NCBI GenBank assembly: GCA_036226585.1
Contig: CP108997.1
Coordinates: 6,324,001-6,388,000, forward strand
Reading direction: 5' to 3'
Source of the DNA: Streptomyces sp. NBC_00708
GTDB taxonomy: Bacteria; Actinomycetota; Actinomycetes; Streptomycetales; Streptomycetaceae
DNA length: 64,000 nucleotides
The translations under genes and the position numbers were made by a program. This document shows positions 34,864 to 42,887 of the stretch, one piece after another. Every line of letters starts with the position of its first letter. Within the stretch, counting starts at the first letter, position 1. Below the pieces are notes generated by a model, which was not told where the DNA came from, did not search any database, and worked only from the letters and a program-made list of their open reading frames with translations.

Positions 34864-37272
34864 ATGAAGGACATCACCCCGCTCACCGAAGGCTGGAACC
34901 TGCGCTACGACCAAGCGCTGCTCCCCGCCGAGGTCCCCGGCTGTGTCCACACCGACCTGCTCGCCGCGGGCGTCATCCCGGACCCGTTCCTCGACCGGAA
35001 CGAGACCGAGGTGGCCTGGATCGGCCGCCGCGCGTGGACGTATCTCACCGAGGTCTCCCACGAGAGCGCGCACGAGCGCACCGACCTCGTCTTCGAAGGC
35101 CTGGACACCGCCGCGCGGATCACGTTCGACGGCCGGGAACTCGGAACCACCCGGAACATGCACCGCACCCACCGGTTCGACGCCACCGGGCTGACCGGCC
35201 GGCTGGAGGTGCGCTTCACCTCCGCCTACGACGAGGCCGAGGCGGTCCGCGCCCTCACCGGTGACCGGCCCAACGTCTATCCCGAACCCTTCCAGTACAT
35301 CCGCAAGATGGCGTGCGGCTTCGGCTGGGACTGGGGGCCGACGCTCGTCACCGCCGGTATCTGGCGCCCCGTACGCCTGGAGCACTGGTCGACCGCCCGC
35401 CTCGCCTCCGTCCGCCCCCTCGTCACCGTCGACGACGGCCGGGGAAGCGTCGAGGTGCGGATCCGGGTGGAGCGCACGGAGTCCGGGGCGACGGCCGCCC
35501 TCCGGGCGCGGGCCACCGTGGCCGGCCAGGAGGCGGAGGCCGTCTTCGAGGGCGACGAAGCCGTGCTGCGGCTGACCGTGGACGCCCCCCGGCTCTGGTG
35601 GCCGCGCGGATACGGGGACCAGCCCCTCCACGACCTCGACGTCACCCTGCTCGACCACGCCGGTCCGCTCGACACCTGGCACCGCCGCATCGGCTTCCGC
35701 ACCGTCGAACTGGACCGCACCCCCGACGAGCACGGCACGGGCTTCACCCTCGTCGTCAACGGCGAGCGCGTCTTCGCCCGGGGCGTCAACTGGATCCCCG
35801 ACGACGTCTTCCCCTCGCGCATCACCCCCGAGCGCTACCGCACCCGGCTGCGCCAGGCGGCCGACGCCAACGTCGACCTCGTTCGCATATGGGGCGGCGG
35901 CATCTACGAGGACGAGGCGTTCTACGACGCGTGCGACGAGCTGGGACTGATGGTCTGGCAGGACTTCCTCTTCGCCTGCGCCGCGTACCCCGAGGAGCAG
36001 CCCCTGCGCGGCGAGGTCGAGGCCGAAGCCCGCGACAACGTTGTCCGGCTCATGCCGCACGCCAGTCTGGTCCTCTGGAACGGCAACAACGAGAACCTCT
36101 GGGGCTTCCGCGACTGGGACTGGGAGCCCGGCCTCGCCGGTGACTCCTGGGGCGAGGGCTACTACCTCGGCGTGCTGCCCCGCATCGTCGCCGAACTCGA
36201 CCCCACCCGCGCCTACAGCGCGGGCAGCCCCTGGTCCGGATCGTGGGACCACCACCCCAACGACCCGGACCACGGCACCTATCACTCCTGGGAGGTGTGG
36301 AACCGCCAGGACTACGCGGAGTACCGCGCGAACGTCCCCCGGTTCGTCTCCGAGTTCGGCTGGCAGGCACCGCCCGCGATGGCCACGCTCCGGCGCGCCC
36401 TGCCCGGCGAGGACCTGGCCCCCGACTCGCCCGGCATGCTCCACCACCAGAAGGCCGAGGACGGCAACGGCAAGCTCGACCGCGGCGTCGCCCGCCACTT
36501 CGCCCCGCCCGTCGGCGACTTCGACCGCTGGCACTACCTGACGCAGGTCGTCCAGGCCCGCGCCGTCGCCGCCGGCATCGAGCACTGGCGCTCCCACTGG
36601 CCGGTCTGCGCGGGCACCGTCGTCTGGCAGCTGAACGACTGCTGGCCGGTCAGTTCCTGGGCCGCCGTCGACGGGGACGGCCGCCTCAAGCCGCTCCACC
36701 ACGAGCTGCGGCGGGTGTACGCGGACCGGCTGCTGACCCTGCAGCCCGCGGGCGAGGGCGACGAGGGACCCGTGCTCGCCGTGATCAACCAGTCCGCGAC
36801 GCCCTGGCACACCGAGGTGACCCTGCGCCGCGTCGAGGCCGGCGGGGCCGTCACCGGCCACGGCGTGCAGGAGGTGACGGTCGCCGCCCGCTCCGCCGTA
36901 CGTCTCCCGGTGCCCGCCGGGCTCGCGCCGGACGGGGGCACCACCACGGAGTTCCTGGTCGCCGACGCGGACGGGCTGCGGGCGACCTGGTTCCCGGTCC
37001 CCGACAAGGAGTTCGGCTACGAGCGGCCGGCCTTCGACGTGAGCGTGGAACCCGTCCCGGACGGCGGTGGTAACGTCCACGTGGTGGTCAACGCGCACAC
37101 CCTCGTCAGGGACCTCCTCCTCCAGGCAGACCGGCTCGGCCCCGCGGCCACGGCCGACCGGGGTCTCGTCACCCTGCTGGCCGGCGAGCAGGTCCGCATC
37201 CGGGTCGACGGCTGCGGCGACGTGACCGCCGACGACGCGCGAGCCGCCCTGTTCTGCGTAGGTACGAAGTGA
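34864..37272 (+). CDS. GH2 family beta-mannosidase
   Basis: Intracellular exo-glycosidase of 802 residues that releases mannose from the non-reducing ends of imported manno-oligosaccharides. Order: sugar-binding jelly roll (1-~190), immunoglobulin-like domain, TIM barrel (~290-600) and C-terminal sandwich domains. Acid/base Glu410 is in WNGNNENLWG and nucleophile Glu497 in FVSEFGWQ. MACGFGWDWGP and NWIPDDVFPSR are typical of mannosidases rather than GH2 galactosidases. There is no signal peptide. It overlaps the LacI gene by 4 bp (GTGA). An exact GACAACGTTGTC lies inside the gene at 36034. Confidence 0.93.
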   Translation: MKDITPLTEGWNLRYDQALLPAEVPGCVHTDLLAAGVIPDPFLDRNETEVAWIGRRAWTYLTEVSHESAHERTDLVFEGLDTAARITFDGRELGTTRNMHRTHRFDATGLTGRLEVRFTSAYDEAEAVRALTGDRPNVYPEPFQYIRKMACGFGWDWGPTLVTAGIWRPVRLEHWSTARLASVRPLVTVDDGRGSVEVRIRVERTESGATAALRARATVAGQEAEAVFEGDEAVLRLTVDAPRLWWPRGYGDQPLHDLDVTLLDHAGPLDTWHRRIGFRTVELDRTPDEHGTGFTLVVNGERVFARGVNWIPDDVFPSRITPERYRTRLRQAADANVDLVRIWGGGIYEDEAFYDACDELGLMVWQDFLFACAAYPEEQPLRGEVEAEARDNVVRLMPHASLVLWNGNNENLWGFRDWDWEPGLAGDSWGEGYYLGVLPRIVAELDPTRAYSAGSPWSGSWDHHPNDPDHGTYHSWEVWNRQDYAEYRANVPRFVSEFGWQAPPAMATLRRALPGEDLAPDSPGMLHHQKAEDGNGKLDRGVARHFAPPVGDFDRWHYLTQVVQARAVAAGIEHWRSHWPVCAGTVVWQLNDCWPVSSWAAVDGDGRLKPLHHELRRVYADRLLTLQPAGEGDEGPVLAVINQSATPWHTEVTLRRVEAGGAVTGHGVQEVTVAARSAVRLPVPAGLAPDGGTTTEFLVADADGLRATWFPVPDKEFGYERPAFDVSVEPVPDGGGNVHVVVNAHTLVRDLLLQADRLGPAATADRGLVTLLAGEQVRIRVDGCGDVTADDARAALFCVGTK
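36034..36045. promoter_or_regulatory. Operator GACAACGTTGTC inside the mannosidase gene (site C)
   Basis: A perfect copy of the palindrome in codons GAC AAC GTT GTC (Asp-Asn-Val-Val). GTT is a rare Val codon in Streptomyces; a common one would break the palindrome. It may be a roadblock or looping site for the LacI protein encoded just downstream. Confidence 0.5.
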
Positions 37273-38294
37273 CCGCTCCGGCCCGCGTCACCATCAAGGA
37301 CGTCGCCGCACGGGCCGGCGTGTCCAAGGGCGCCGTCTCGCTCGCCTTCAACGGCAAACCGGGTGTCTCCGACGCGACCAGGGAGCGCATCTTCGAGGCC
37401 GCCCGGGTGCTGGGCTGGGCACCGAACCAGACGGCGCGCAGCCTCTCCGGCCGACGCGTCGACATCGTCGGCCTCGTCCTGTGCCGCCCGGCGCGCCTGC
37501 TCGGCCTGGAGCCCTTCTACATGGACTTCATCTCGGGCATCGAGGGCGTCCTGGCCGAGCGGTCCTGCTCCCTGCTGCTGCGGCTGGTCCGTGATGTGGA
37601 CGAGGAGATCGAGCTCTACCGGACGTGGTGGCGCAGCCAGACCATCGCGGGTGCCGTTCTCGTCGACTTCCGGGTGGACGATCCGCGGGTGCCGGCGCTG
37701 GAATCCATCGGGCTGCCCGCGGTTGCCGTCGGCCATCCGTCCCTGACGGGCGCCTTCCCCGCGGTGTGGACCGACGACGCCACGGCGACGGCGGAGGCCG
37801 TCCGCTATCTGGCCGCCCTCGGCCACCGGCGCCTGGCGCGGGTCGGCGGCCCGGCCGGTTTCGGCCACAGCGCGATCAGGACCCGGGCCTTCGACGCCAC
37901 GGTGCGTGAACTCGGCCTGGAGCAGGGGACCCAGATCGCGACCGGCTTCGACGAACGGGAAGGGGCACGCGCGACGCGCTCCCTGCTCCTGGCGAAGAAC
38001 CGGCCGACCGCGATCGTCTACGACAACGACATCATGGCGGTGGCCGGCGCCGGCGTCGCCGCCGAGATGGGGTTCGTGGTCCCGGACGACGTCTCGCTGC
38101 TCGCGTGGGACGACTCCCAGCTGTGCCGGATCACCCATCCCACCCTCTCCGCGATGAGCCACGACATCCACCACTTCGGCGCCGAGGTGGCCCGCACCCT
38201 GTTCTCCCTGCTGGAGGGCACCGACACCGGCCCCCTCCAGGTGCCGACCCCCTCGCTCACCCCGCGGGGCTCCACGGCACCCGCGCCCCAGTAG
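37269..38294 (+). CDS. LacI family regulator of the mannan locus
   Basis: 341-residue repressor. The helix-turn-helix and hinge helix are at residues 5-60 (VTIKDVAARAGVSKGAVSLAFN, then ARSLSGRR), followed by a periplasmic-binding-like sugar domain. The GTG start overlaps the mannosidase stop by 4 bp, so it is co-transcribed and translationally coupled. It is the natural candidate to bind the GACAACGTTGTC palindromes and to be released by mannobiose or mannose; both points are inference. A strong terminator follows. Confidence 0.92.
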   Translation: MTAPARVTIKDVAARAGVSKGAVSLAFNGKPGVSDATRERIFEAARVLGWAPNQTARSLSGRRVDIVGLVLCRPARLLGLEPFYMDFISGIEGVLAERSCSLLLRLVRDVDEEIELYRTWWRSQTIAGAVLVDFRVDDPRVPALESIGLPAVAVGHPSLTGAFPAVWTDDATATAEAVRYLAALGHRRLARVGGPAGFGHSAIRTRAFDATVRELGLEQGTQIATGFDEREGARATRSLLLAKNRPTAIVYDNDIMAVAGAGVAAEMGFVVPDDVSLLAWDDSQLCRITHPTLSAMSHDIHHFGAEVARTLFSLLEGTDTGPLQVPTPSLTPRGSTAPAPQ

Positions 38295-38301
38295 CGGAGC
38301 G

Positions 38302-38334
38302 CGCCGCGCGACCGGGCCGCCCGGTCGCGCGGCG
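38302..38334. terminator. Terminator of the mannosidase-LacI operon
   Basis: A 15-bp perfect stem CGCCGCGCGACCGGG and its complement (38302-38316 / 38320-38334) with a 3-nt loop, 7 nt after the LacI stop and 4 nt before the 3' end of the converging DUF6204 gene. Confidence 0.85.
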
Positions 38335-38338
38335 GGGT

Positions 38339-38674
38339 TCAGCGGCGCTTGCGGTTGATCTTCATCGTGTCCATGTCCGTCGCCGTGGACCGCAGTTCGC
38401 CGTGGCCGTAACCCGCCTCGCGCAGCGCCGTCAGCGCCCGGTCCTCGGCGATCACGGACGCCATCTCCTCGCCGTCCCCGGCGTCCGAGACGACCACGTA
38501 GCGGAAGCTGAAGTGCTTGAGGACCCGGTCGTAGGTGAGCGACCCCTCCTCGGTGAACTGCATCGCGGCGAGGCCGTGCTCCTCCACCTCGGCCAGCAGC
38601 CGCCCGCGCGCCGCGTCCGTCAGATCCTGGAACGTGCCGCGCACGATCACCCGGTACGTGTGCTGCGTGCTCAT
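38339..38674 (-). CDS. DUF6204 family protein
   Basis: Small cytoplasmic protein of 111 residues, beginning TYRVIVRGTFQDLTDAARGRL and containing LKHFSFRYVVVSDAGDGEE. The pattern suggests a compact alpha/beta, ferredoxin-like fold. The sequence matches what is annotated in Streptomyces as DUF6204; no function is known. It is monocistronic, facing the mannan operon's terminator. Confidence 0.75.
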   Translation of the reverse strand: MSTQHTYRVIVRGTFQDLTDAARGRLLAEVEEHGLAAMQFTEEGSLTYDRVLKHFSFRYVVVSDAGDGEEMASVIAEDRALTALREAGYGHGELRSTATDMDTMKINRKRR

Positions 38675-38892
38675 CTGTCGCGCTGTTCCTCTCGCCTGCC
38701 GCGTTCCGTGTCCGGGGCGAGCGTACGGGGGTCCGGAGCGGGACGGAAACGGAATTCCGGGCGGGCGGCGGGCCCACGCGCTTTGCCGAAGAGTGACGCC
38801 GGAGCCCCTGGCCGGGAGCCCGGGGGCCGTGTTCCATGGTCATCGGGGGGCGCCCGGACCTGTGGCGGCCCGCGCGAGGGAGCGAGGTTGCC

Positions 38893-40863
38893 TTGGCCAC
38901 CACCGTACGACGTGCCGTACTGACCCTGCCCGCCGCGGCGACGGGGCCGCAGAACCCGCTGCCCGCACTGCGGCCACTGGACGAGACGCACGTCATCGAC
39001 GACCGGGACCGGTCGGGACTTCCGCGCGACATGGCCCGGCAGCTGGGCCACGCCCCGCTGTCGACCGTTCTGCCCGTCCGCCTCCTCGACGGCTACGGGC
39101 GCGAGCGCGTCACCATGGACCTCGACGCGATCGTCATCGAGAACGACCATCTGCGCGCCACCGTGCTGCCCGGCCTCGGCGGCCGTATCCACTCCCTCGT
39201 CCACAAGCCGTCCGGCCGCGACCTCGTCTACGCCAACCCGGTGCTCCAGCCCGCCGACTTCGCGCTCAACGGCGCCTGGTTCTCCGGCGGCATCGAGTGG
39301 AACATCGGCGCGACCGGCCACACCACCCTCTCCTGCGCCCCGGTGCACGCGGCCCTCGTCCCGGCGCCCGACGGCGGTGACATGGTCCGGCTCTGGGAGT
39401 GGGAAAGGCTGCGCGACCTGCCGTTCCAGGTCGATCTGTGGCTGCCCGCCGACTCCGCGTTCCTGCACGTCGGCGTACGGATACGCAATCCGCACGAGCA
39501 GCCCGCGCCCGTCTACTGGTGGTCCAACATCGCCGTCCCCGAGGACGCGCGCACCCGGGTGATCGCACCCGCCGACGAGGCCTGGCACTTCGGGTACGAG
39601 CGGACGCTGACCCGCGTCCCGGTCCCCCGGAGCGGCGGCACCGACCGCACCTACCCACTGCGCAGCGAGTACCCCGCCGACTACTTCTACGAGGTGCCCG
39701 ACGGCACCCGCCGCTGGATCGCCTCCCTGGACGAGCACGGCCACGGACTCGTCCAGACCTCCACCGACCTGCTGCGCGGTCGCAAGCTGTTCCTCTGGGG
39801 CAGCGGGTCCGGCGGGCGGCGCTGGCAGGAATGGCTCACCGAACCCGGCACCGGCGGCTACGCGGAGATCCAGGCGGGACTGGCCCGCACCCAGCTGGAG
39901 CACGTACCGCTGGAGCCGGGGGCCGAGTTCAGCTGGCTGGAGTCCTACGGTCCGCTCGCGGCCGACCCCGCCACCGTGCACGGCGACGACTGGGCGGCGG
40001 CCCGCGCCGAGACGGAGCGGTGCCTCGCGGACGCCCTGCCGCGCGCCGACGTGGAGGCCGCCCACACCGCCTGGCGCGCCCACGCCGACACCGAACCGGG
40101 CGAACGCCTCGCCACCGGCTCCGGCTGGGGCGCCCTGGAGGTGCGGCGCGGGCGGTACGAGCTGCCGGGCACACCGTTCACCGACGACACCCTGGGCGAG
40201 GAGCAGGCGCCCTGGCTGGAACTGCTGGACCAGGGCACGTTCCCCGGCCTCGCGGGGGCGGTCCCGCCCGGACCCACGCTGGTCTCCTGGCACTGGCGCG
40301 ACATGCTGGAGACGGCCCCCGCCGAACCGCTCACCGAGTACCACCTCGGCATCGCGCAGTGGCACGCCGACGACCGCGCCCAGGCGGTGCGCAGCTGGGA
40401 ACGCGGCCTGGGCAGGGCCGCCTCCCGCTGGCCGCTGCTGCGCTGCCTGGCCGTCGCCGCCCGGGTGAGCGGCCAGCGCGAACTGGCCGCCGAGTACTAC
40501 GCGGAGGCGTTCGACGGGCTGTGCGCCGAGCGGAGCGCCGGCGACGAGACGTGGACCGCCGCCACGGCCGCGCTGGGCCGGGAAGCGATCGAGGCGCTGC
40601 TCGCGGCGGGGCGGACCGAGGCCGCCCGTACGGTGTGGGCGGGGCTGCCGCCGGAGATCCACGAGCGGGGCCGGTTCCGGTTGCTGGACGCCCGGTTGCT
40701 GATCGCGGAGGGCCGGACCGACGCCGCGAAGGCCGTGTTCGACGCGGGCTTCGAGGTCGCCGACCTGCGCGAAGGGGCGGAGATCCTGGAGGAGGTGTGG
40801 AACCGGATCACCGACGAACCGCTGCCGGACCGGTACAACTACCGGATGCGCCCCCGCGTCTGA
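38893..40863 (+). CDS. DUF5107 domain protein with TPR-like C-terminus
   Basis: 656-residue cytoplasmic protein. Residues ~75-380 match DUF5107, a galactose-mutarotase-like beta-sandwich with LPGLGGRIHSLVHK, FSGGIEWNIGATGH and ENPHEQ-like strands. The remainder is helical, with TPR-like repeats (AVRSWERGLGRAASRWPLLRC, REAIEALLAAGRTEAARTVW). The TTG start at 38893 is supported by GAGG 5 nt before it and by the conserved ATTVRRAVLTLPAA opening; an upstream ATG has no ribosome site. The fold and the location beside a mannan locus suggest carbohydrate recognition, but no enzyme activity has been assigned. Confidence 0.8.
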   Translation: MATTVRRAVLTLPAAATGPQNPLPALRPLDETHVIDDRDRSGLPRDMARQLGHAPLSTVLPVRLLDGYGRERVTMDLDAIVIENDHLRATVLPGLGGRIHSLVHKPSGRDLVYANPVLQPADFALNGAWFSGGIEWNIGATGHTTLSCAPVHAALVPAPDGGDMVRLWEWERLRDLPFQVDLWLPADSAFLHVGVRIRNPHEQPAPVYWWSNIAVPEDARTRVIAPADEAWHFGYERTLTRVPVPRSGGTDRTYPLRSEYPADYFYEVPDGTRRWIASLDEHGHGLVQTSTDLLRGRKLFLWGSGSGGRRWQEWLTEPGTGGYAEIQAGLARTQLEHVPLEPGAEFSWLESYGPLAADPATVHGDDWAAARAETERCLADALPRADVEAAHTAWRAHADTEPGERLATGSGWGALEVRRGRYELPGTPFTDDTLGEEQAPWLELLDQGTFPGLAGAVPPGPTLVSWHWRDMLETAPAEPLTEYHLGIAQWHADDRAQAVRSWERGLGRAASRWPLLRCLAVAARVSGQRELAAEYYAEAFDGLCAERSAGDETWTAATAALGREAIEALLAAGRTEAARTVWAGLPPEIHERGRFRLLDARLLIAEGRTDAAKAVFDAGFEVADLREGAEILEEVWNRITDEPLPDRYNYRMRPRV

Positions 40864-40914
40864 CGGAGCGACGGCATGACGGCACGACGGCACAAGGAAC
40901 GGGAGCGGCACGAC

Positions 40915-41496
40915 ATGATCATCTGGATCAACGGGGCCTTCGGCAGCGGCAAGACCACCCTGGTCACCGAACTGCACCGCAGACTGCCGGACGCCCTGCT
41001 CTTCGACCCGGAGGACGTCGGCTTCGTACTGCGCGGGATCGTCGAGGTGCCGGAGGGCGACTTCCAGAACATCCCGCTGTGGCGCACGCAGGTGGCGTCC
41101 CTGGCCCAGGGGCTCGTGGAGGAGTACGGCCGGCCGGTCCTGGCGCCCATGACCCTGGTCCGCCGGGACTACGCCGACGAGATCTTCGGCGCCCTGGAGA
41201 AGGCGGCCGTGCCGGTGCACCACTTCTTTCTCGATGTGCCGGCCGCGGTGCTCGAACACCGCCTGGACCACCGGGTGGTGGCGCCCGGCGACCCGGAGCG
41301 CGACGAGGCGGCACGGCGCTGGACGAAGGAGCGGATCCCCGAGTGCGTGGCGGCGGTGGCCGCCCTGCGCGAGGACACGGTGGTGCTGGACGGTGAACTG
41401 CCCACCGACGAGCTGGCCGGCCTGGTCCTGGAGCGGACCGGCCTGGCCCAGGGGCCTGTCGTCGAACTCCCCTCTGCCACGCGACGCCTGGCCTAG
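40915..41496 (+). CDS. P-loop AAA family protein, TmrB-like
   Basis: Nucleotide-binding protein of 193 residues. Walker A is GAFGSGKTT at residues 6-14. FDPEDVGFVLR and PMTLVRRDYADEIFGAL follow as in TmrB/adenylate-kinase-like proteins. Bacillus TmrB gives tunicamycin resistance by binding the drug, but most relatives are uncharacterised, so resistance is not claimed. An ATG at 40876 with GGAG upstream is an alternative start. The gene is 51 bp after the DUF5107 gene and may be co-transcribed. Its TAG shares the bases CTAG with the stop of the converging gene. Confidence 0.8.
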   Translation: MIIWINGAFGSGKTTLVTELHRRLPDALLFDPEDVGFVLRGIVEVPEGDFQNIPLWRTQVASLAQGLVEEYGRPVLAPMTLVRRDYADEIFGALEKAAVPVHHFFLDVPAAVLEHRLDHRVVAPGDPERDEAARRWTKERIPECVAAVAALREDTVVLDGELPTDELAGLVLERTGLAQGPVVELPSATRRLA

Positions 41497-41846
41497 ACGG
41501 GCGCGTTGCGGTCGACGTACTCGAAGACCGAGCCGTCCGGGTGCACGGCGATCAGGTTGCGGCCCACCGGGGTCGGGACGGGGCCCGCGATGACGCGGGC
41601 GCCGACCCGGGTCAGGGCCTCATGGGCCTCGCCGACGTCCTTCACAGCGATGGTCGCGGTGACCTTGCGCAGGATCTCCAGCTCCGATTCGGGGCCGCTC
41701 ATCAGCAGGAAACAGCTGATCGCGGCGACGGACACCCCGCCGCGCTCGAAGCGGAGTGCGGGAGCGCCCGTGAGCTCCTCGTAGAAGGCCACCGCGGCCT
41801 CCAGGTCGTCGACGCAGATACGCAGCGTGGTTCCCAGGATCTCCAT
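41493..41846 (-). CDS. VOC (glyoxalase/bleomycin resistance) family protein
   Basis: 117-residue single VOC module pair. The first betaalphabetabetabeta unit (TTLRICVDDLEAAVAFYEELTG) and the second (TIAVKDVGEAHEALTRVGAR, closing HPDGSVFEYVDR) are both present, enough for one metal site per dimer. The Glu in SVFEYVD is the usual ligand. The substrate is unknown. It converges with the TmrB-like gene with a 4-bp stop overlap. Confidence 0.82.
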   Translation of the reverse strand: MEILGTTLRICVDDLEAAVAFYEELTGAPALRFERGGVSVAAISCFLLMSGPESELEILRKVTATIAVKDVGEAHEALTRVGARVIAGPVPTPVGRNLIAVHPDGSVFEYVDRNAPV

Positions 41847-41901
41847 GGCGGCCAGGTTAGTTGGCCGCCCGCAGCCATGTGATCCATTCGGTCCCGGCCG
41901 T

Positions 41902-42711
41902 TCAGGCGCGGCAGAGCACCTCGCCGTGCGGGACCATGAACCAGCCGTCGCCCTCCTCGCCCCAGGCACGCCACGCCTCCGCGATTTCCGCCAGCTCCCC
42001 GGCCGTGGCGTGCCCGCCGTCCACCGCGCGGTTCGCGTACGCGGAGGCGACGGTACGGTCCGCCCACAGGCCGCTCCACCACGCACGGCTCTCCGGGGTG
42101 GCGTAGCACCAGGAACCGGCTGTGGGCGTGATGTCGGTGAACCCGGCCCGCCGGGCCCAGGACAGCAGCCGGCGCCCGGCGTCCGGTTCGCCGCCGTTGG
42201 CGCGGGCGACGCGGCCGTACAGCTCCTGCCAGCGGTCCAGGCCCGGCGACTCGGGGAACCAGGTCATCGCCGCGTAGTCGCTGTCGCGCGCCGCGACGAT
42301 GCCCCCGGGGCGGCACACCCGGCGCATCTCGCGCAGCGCCTGCACCGGGTCGCCCACGTGCTGGAGGACCTGATGGGCGTGGACCACGTCGAAGGAGTCG
42401 TCCGGGTAGTCCAGGGCGTGGACGTCCGCGACGGCGAACTCCACGTTTTCCAGGCCGCGTTCGGCGGCGGCCTCGGCCGCCTGGGCCAGGATCTCGTCAG
42501 TGGTGTCCAGGCCCGTCACCCGGCCCGGGGCGACCAGCGCGGCCAGGTCGGCGGTGATGGTGCCGGGCCCGCAGCCGACGTCCAGCACGGACAGGCCCGG
42601 CCGCAGTTCGCCGATGAGGTAGGCCGCGGAGTTGGCGGCGGTGCGCCACCGGTGCGAGCGCAGCACCGACTCGTGGTGGCCGTGGGTGTAGACGGCGGTC
42701 TCCTTCGGCAT
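41902..42711 (-). CDS. SAM-dependent methyltransferase, UbiE/Methyltransf_11 type
   Basis: 269-residue methyltransferase. Motif I is VLDVGCGPGTITADLA, then the acidic GLDTTDEILAQA, DVHALDYPDDSFDVVHAHQVLQHV (motif IV) and a RRVCRPGG motif. The N-terminal TAVYTHGHHESVLRSHRWRT is characteristic of a family widely annotated only as methyltransferase. The start ATG has GAGG 10 nt upstream. It is probably monocistronic, preceded by the hairpin at 42828-42870. Confidence 0.85.
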   Translation of the reverse strand: MPKETAVYTHGHHESVLRSHRWRTAANSAAYLIGELRPGLSVLDVGCGPGTITADLAALVAPGRVTGLDTTDEILAQAAEAAAERGLENVEFAVADVHALDYPDDSFDVVHAHQVLQHVGDPVQALREMRRVCRPGGIVAARDSDYAAMTWFPESPGLDRWQELYGRVARANGGEPDAGRRLLSWARRAGFTDITPTAGSWCYATPESRAWWSGLWADRTVASAYANRAVDGGHATAGELAEIAEAWRAWGEEGDGWFMVPHGEVLCRA

Positions 42712-42827
42712 GGCCGTGCATCCTCTCTCGAAACGCGAACCGCGAAAGCGCTGATCGGTAGGACCACCGTAGGGCCTGTCGCCGAGTAATGAGATGGATA
42801 TCTTGCGATGTGGACAGGTGTGAGGTG

Positions 42828-42870
42828 CCGAAAAGGGGCGGCCGACTGTGCGTCGACCGCCCCTTTTCGG
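42828..42870 (-). terminator. Terminator after the PAP2-DGK gene
   Basis: An 18-bp stem with one mismatch (42828-42845 / 42853-42870), core CCGAAAAGGGGCGG, loop CTGTGCG, starting 17 nt past the stop of the fusion gene. The CTTTT/AAAAG ends give it a short U run, unusual in this GC-rich genome. Confidence 0.85.
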
Positions 42871-42887
42871 CCTCTCGGACCTGTTCC

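Noticed and set aside
40876..41496. Calling the TmrB-like protein a tunicamycin resistance gene
   Set aside because: The P-loop family is broad and no drug-binding residues can be verified from sequence alone.
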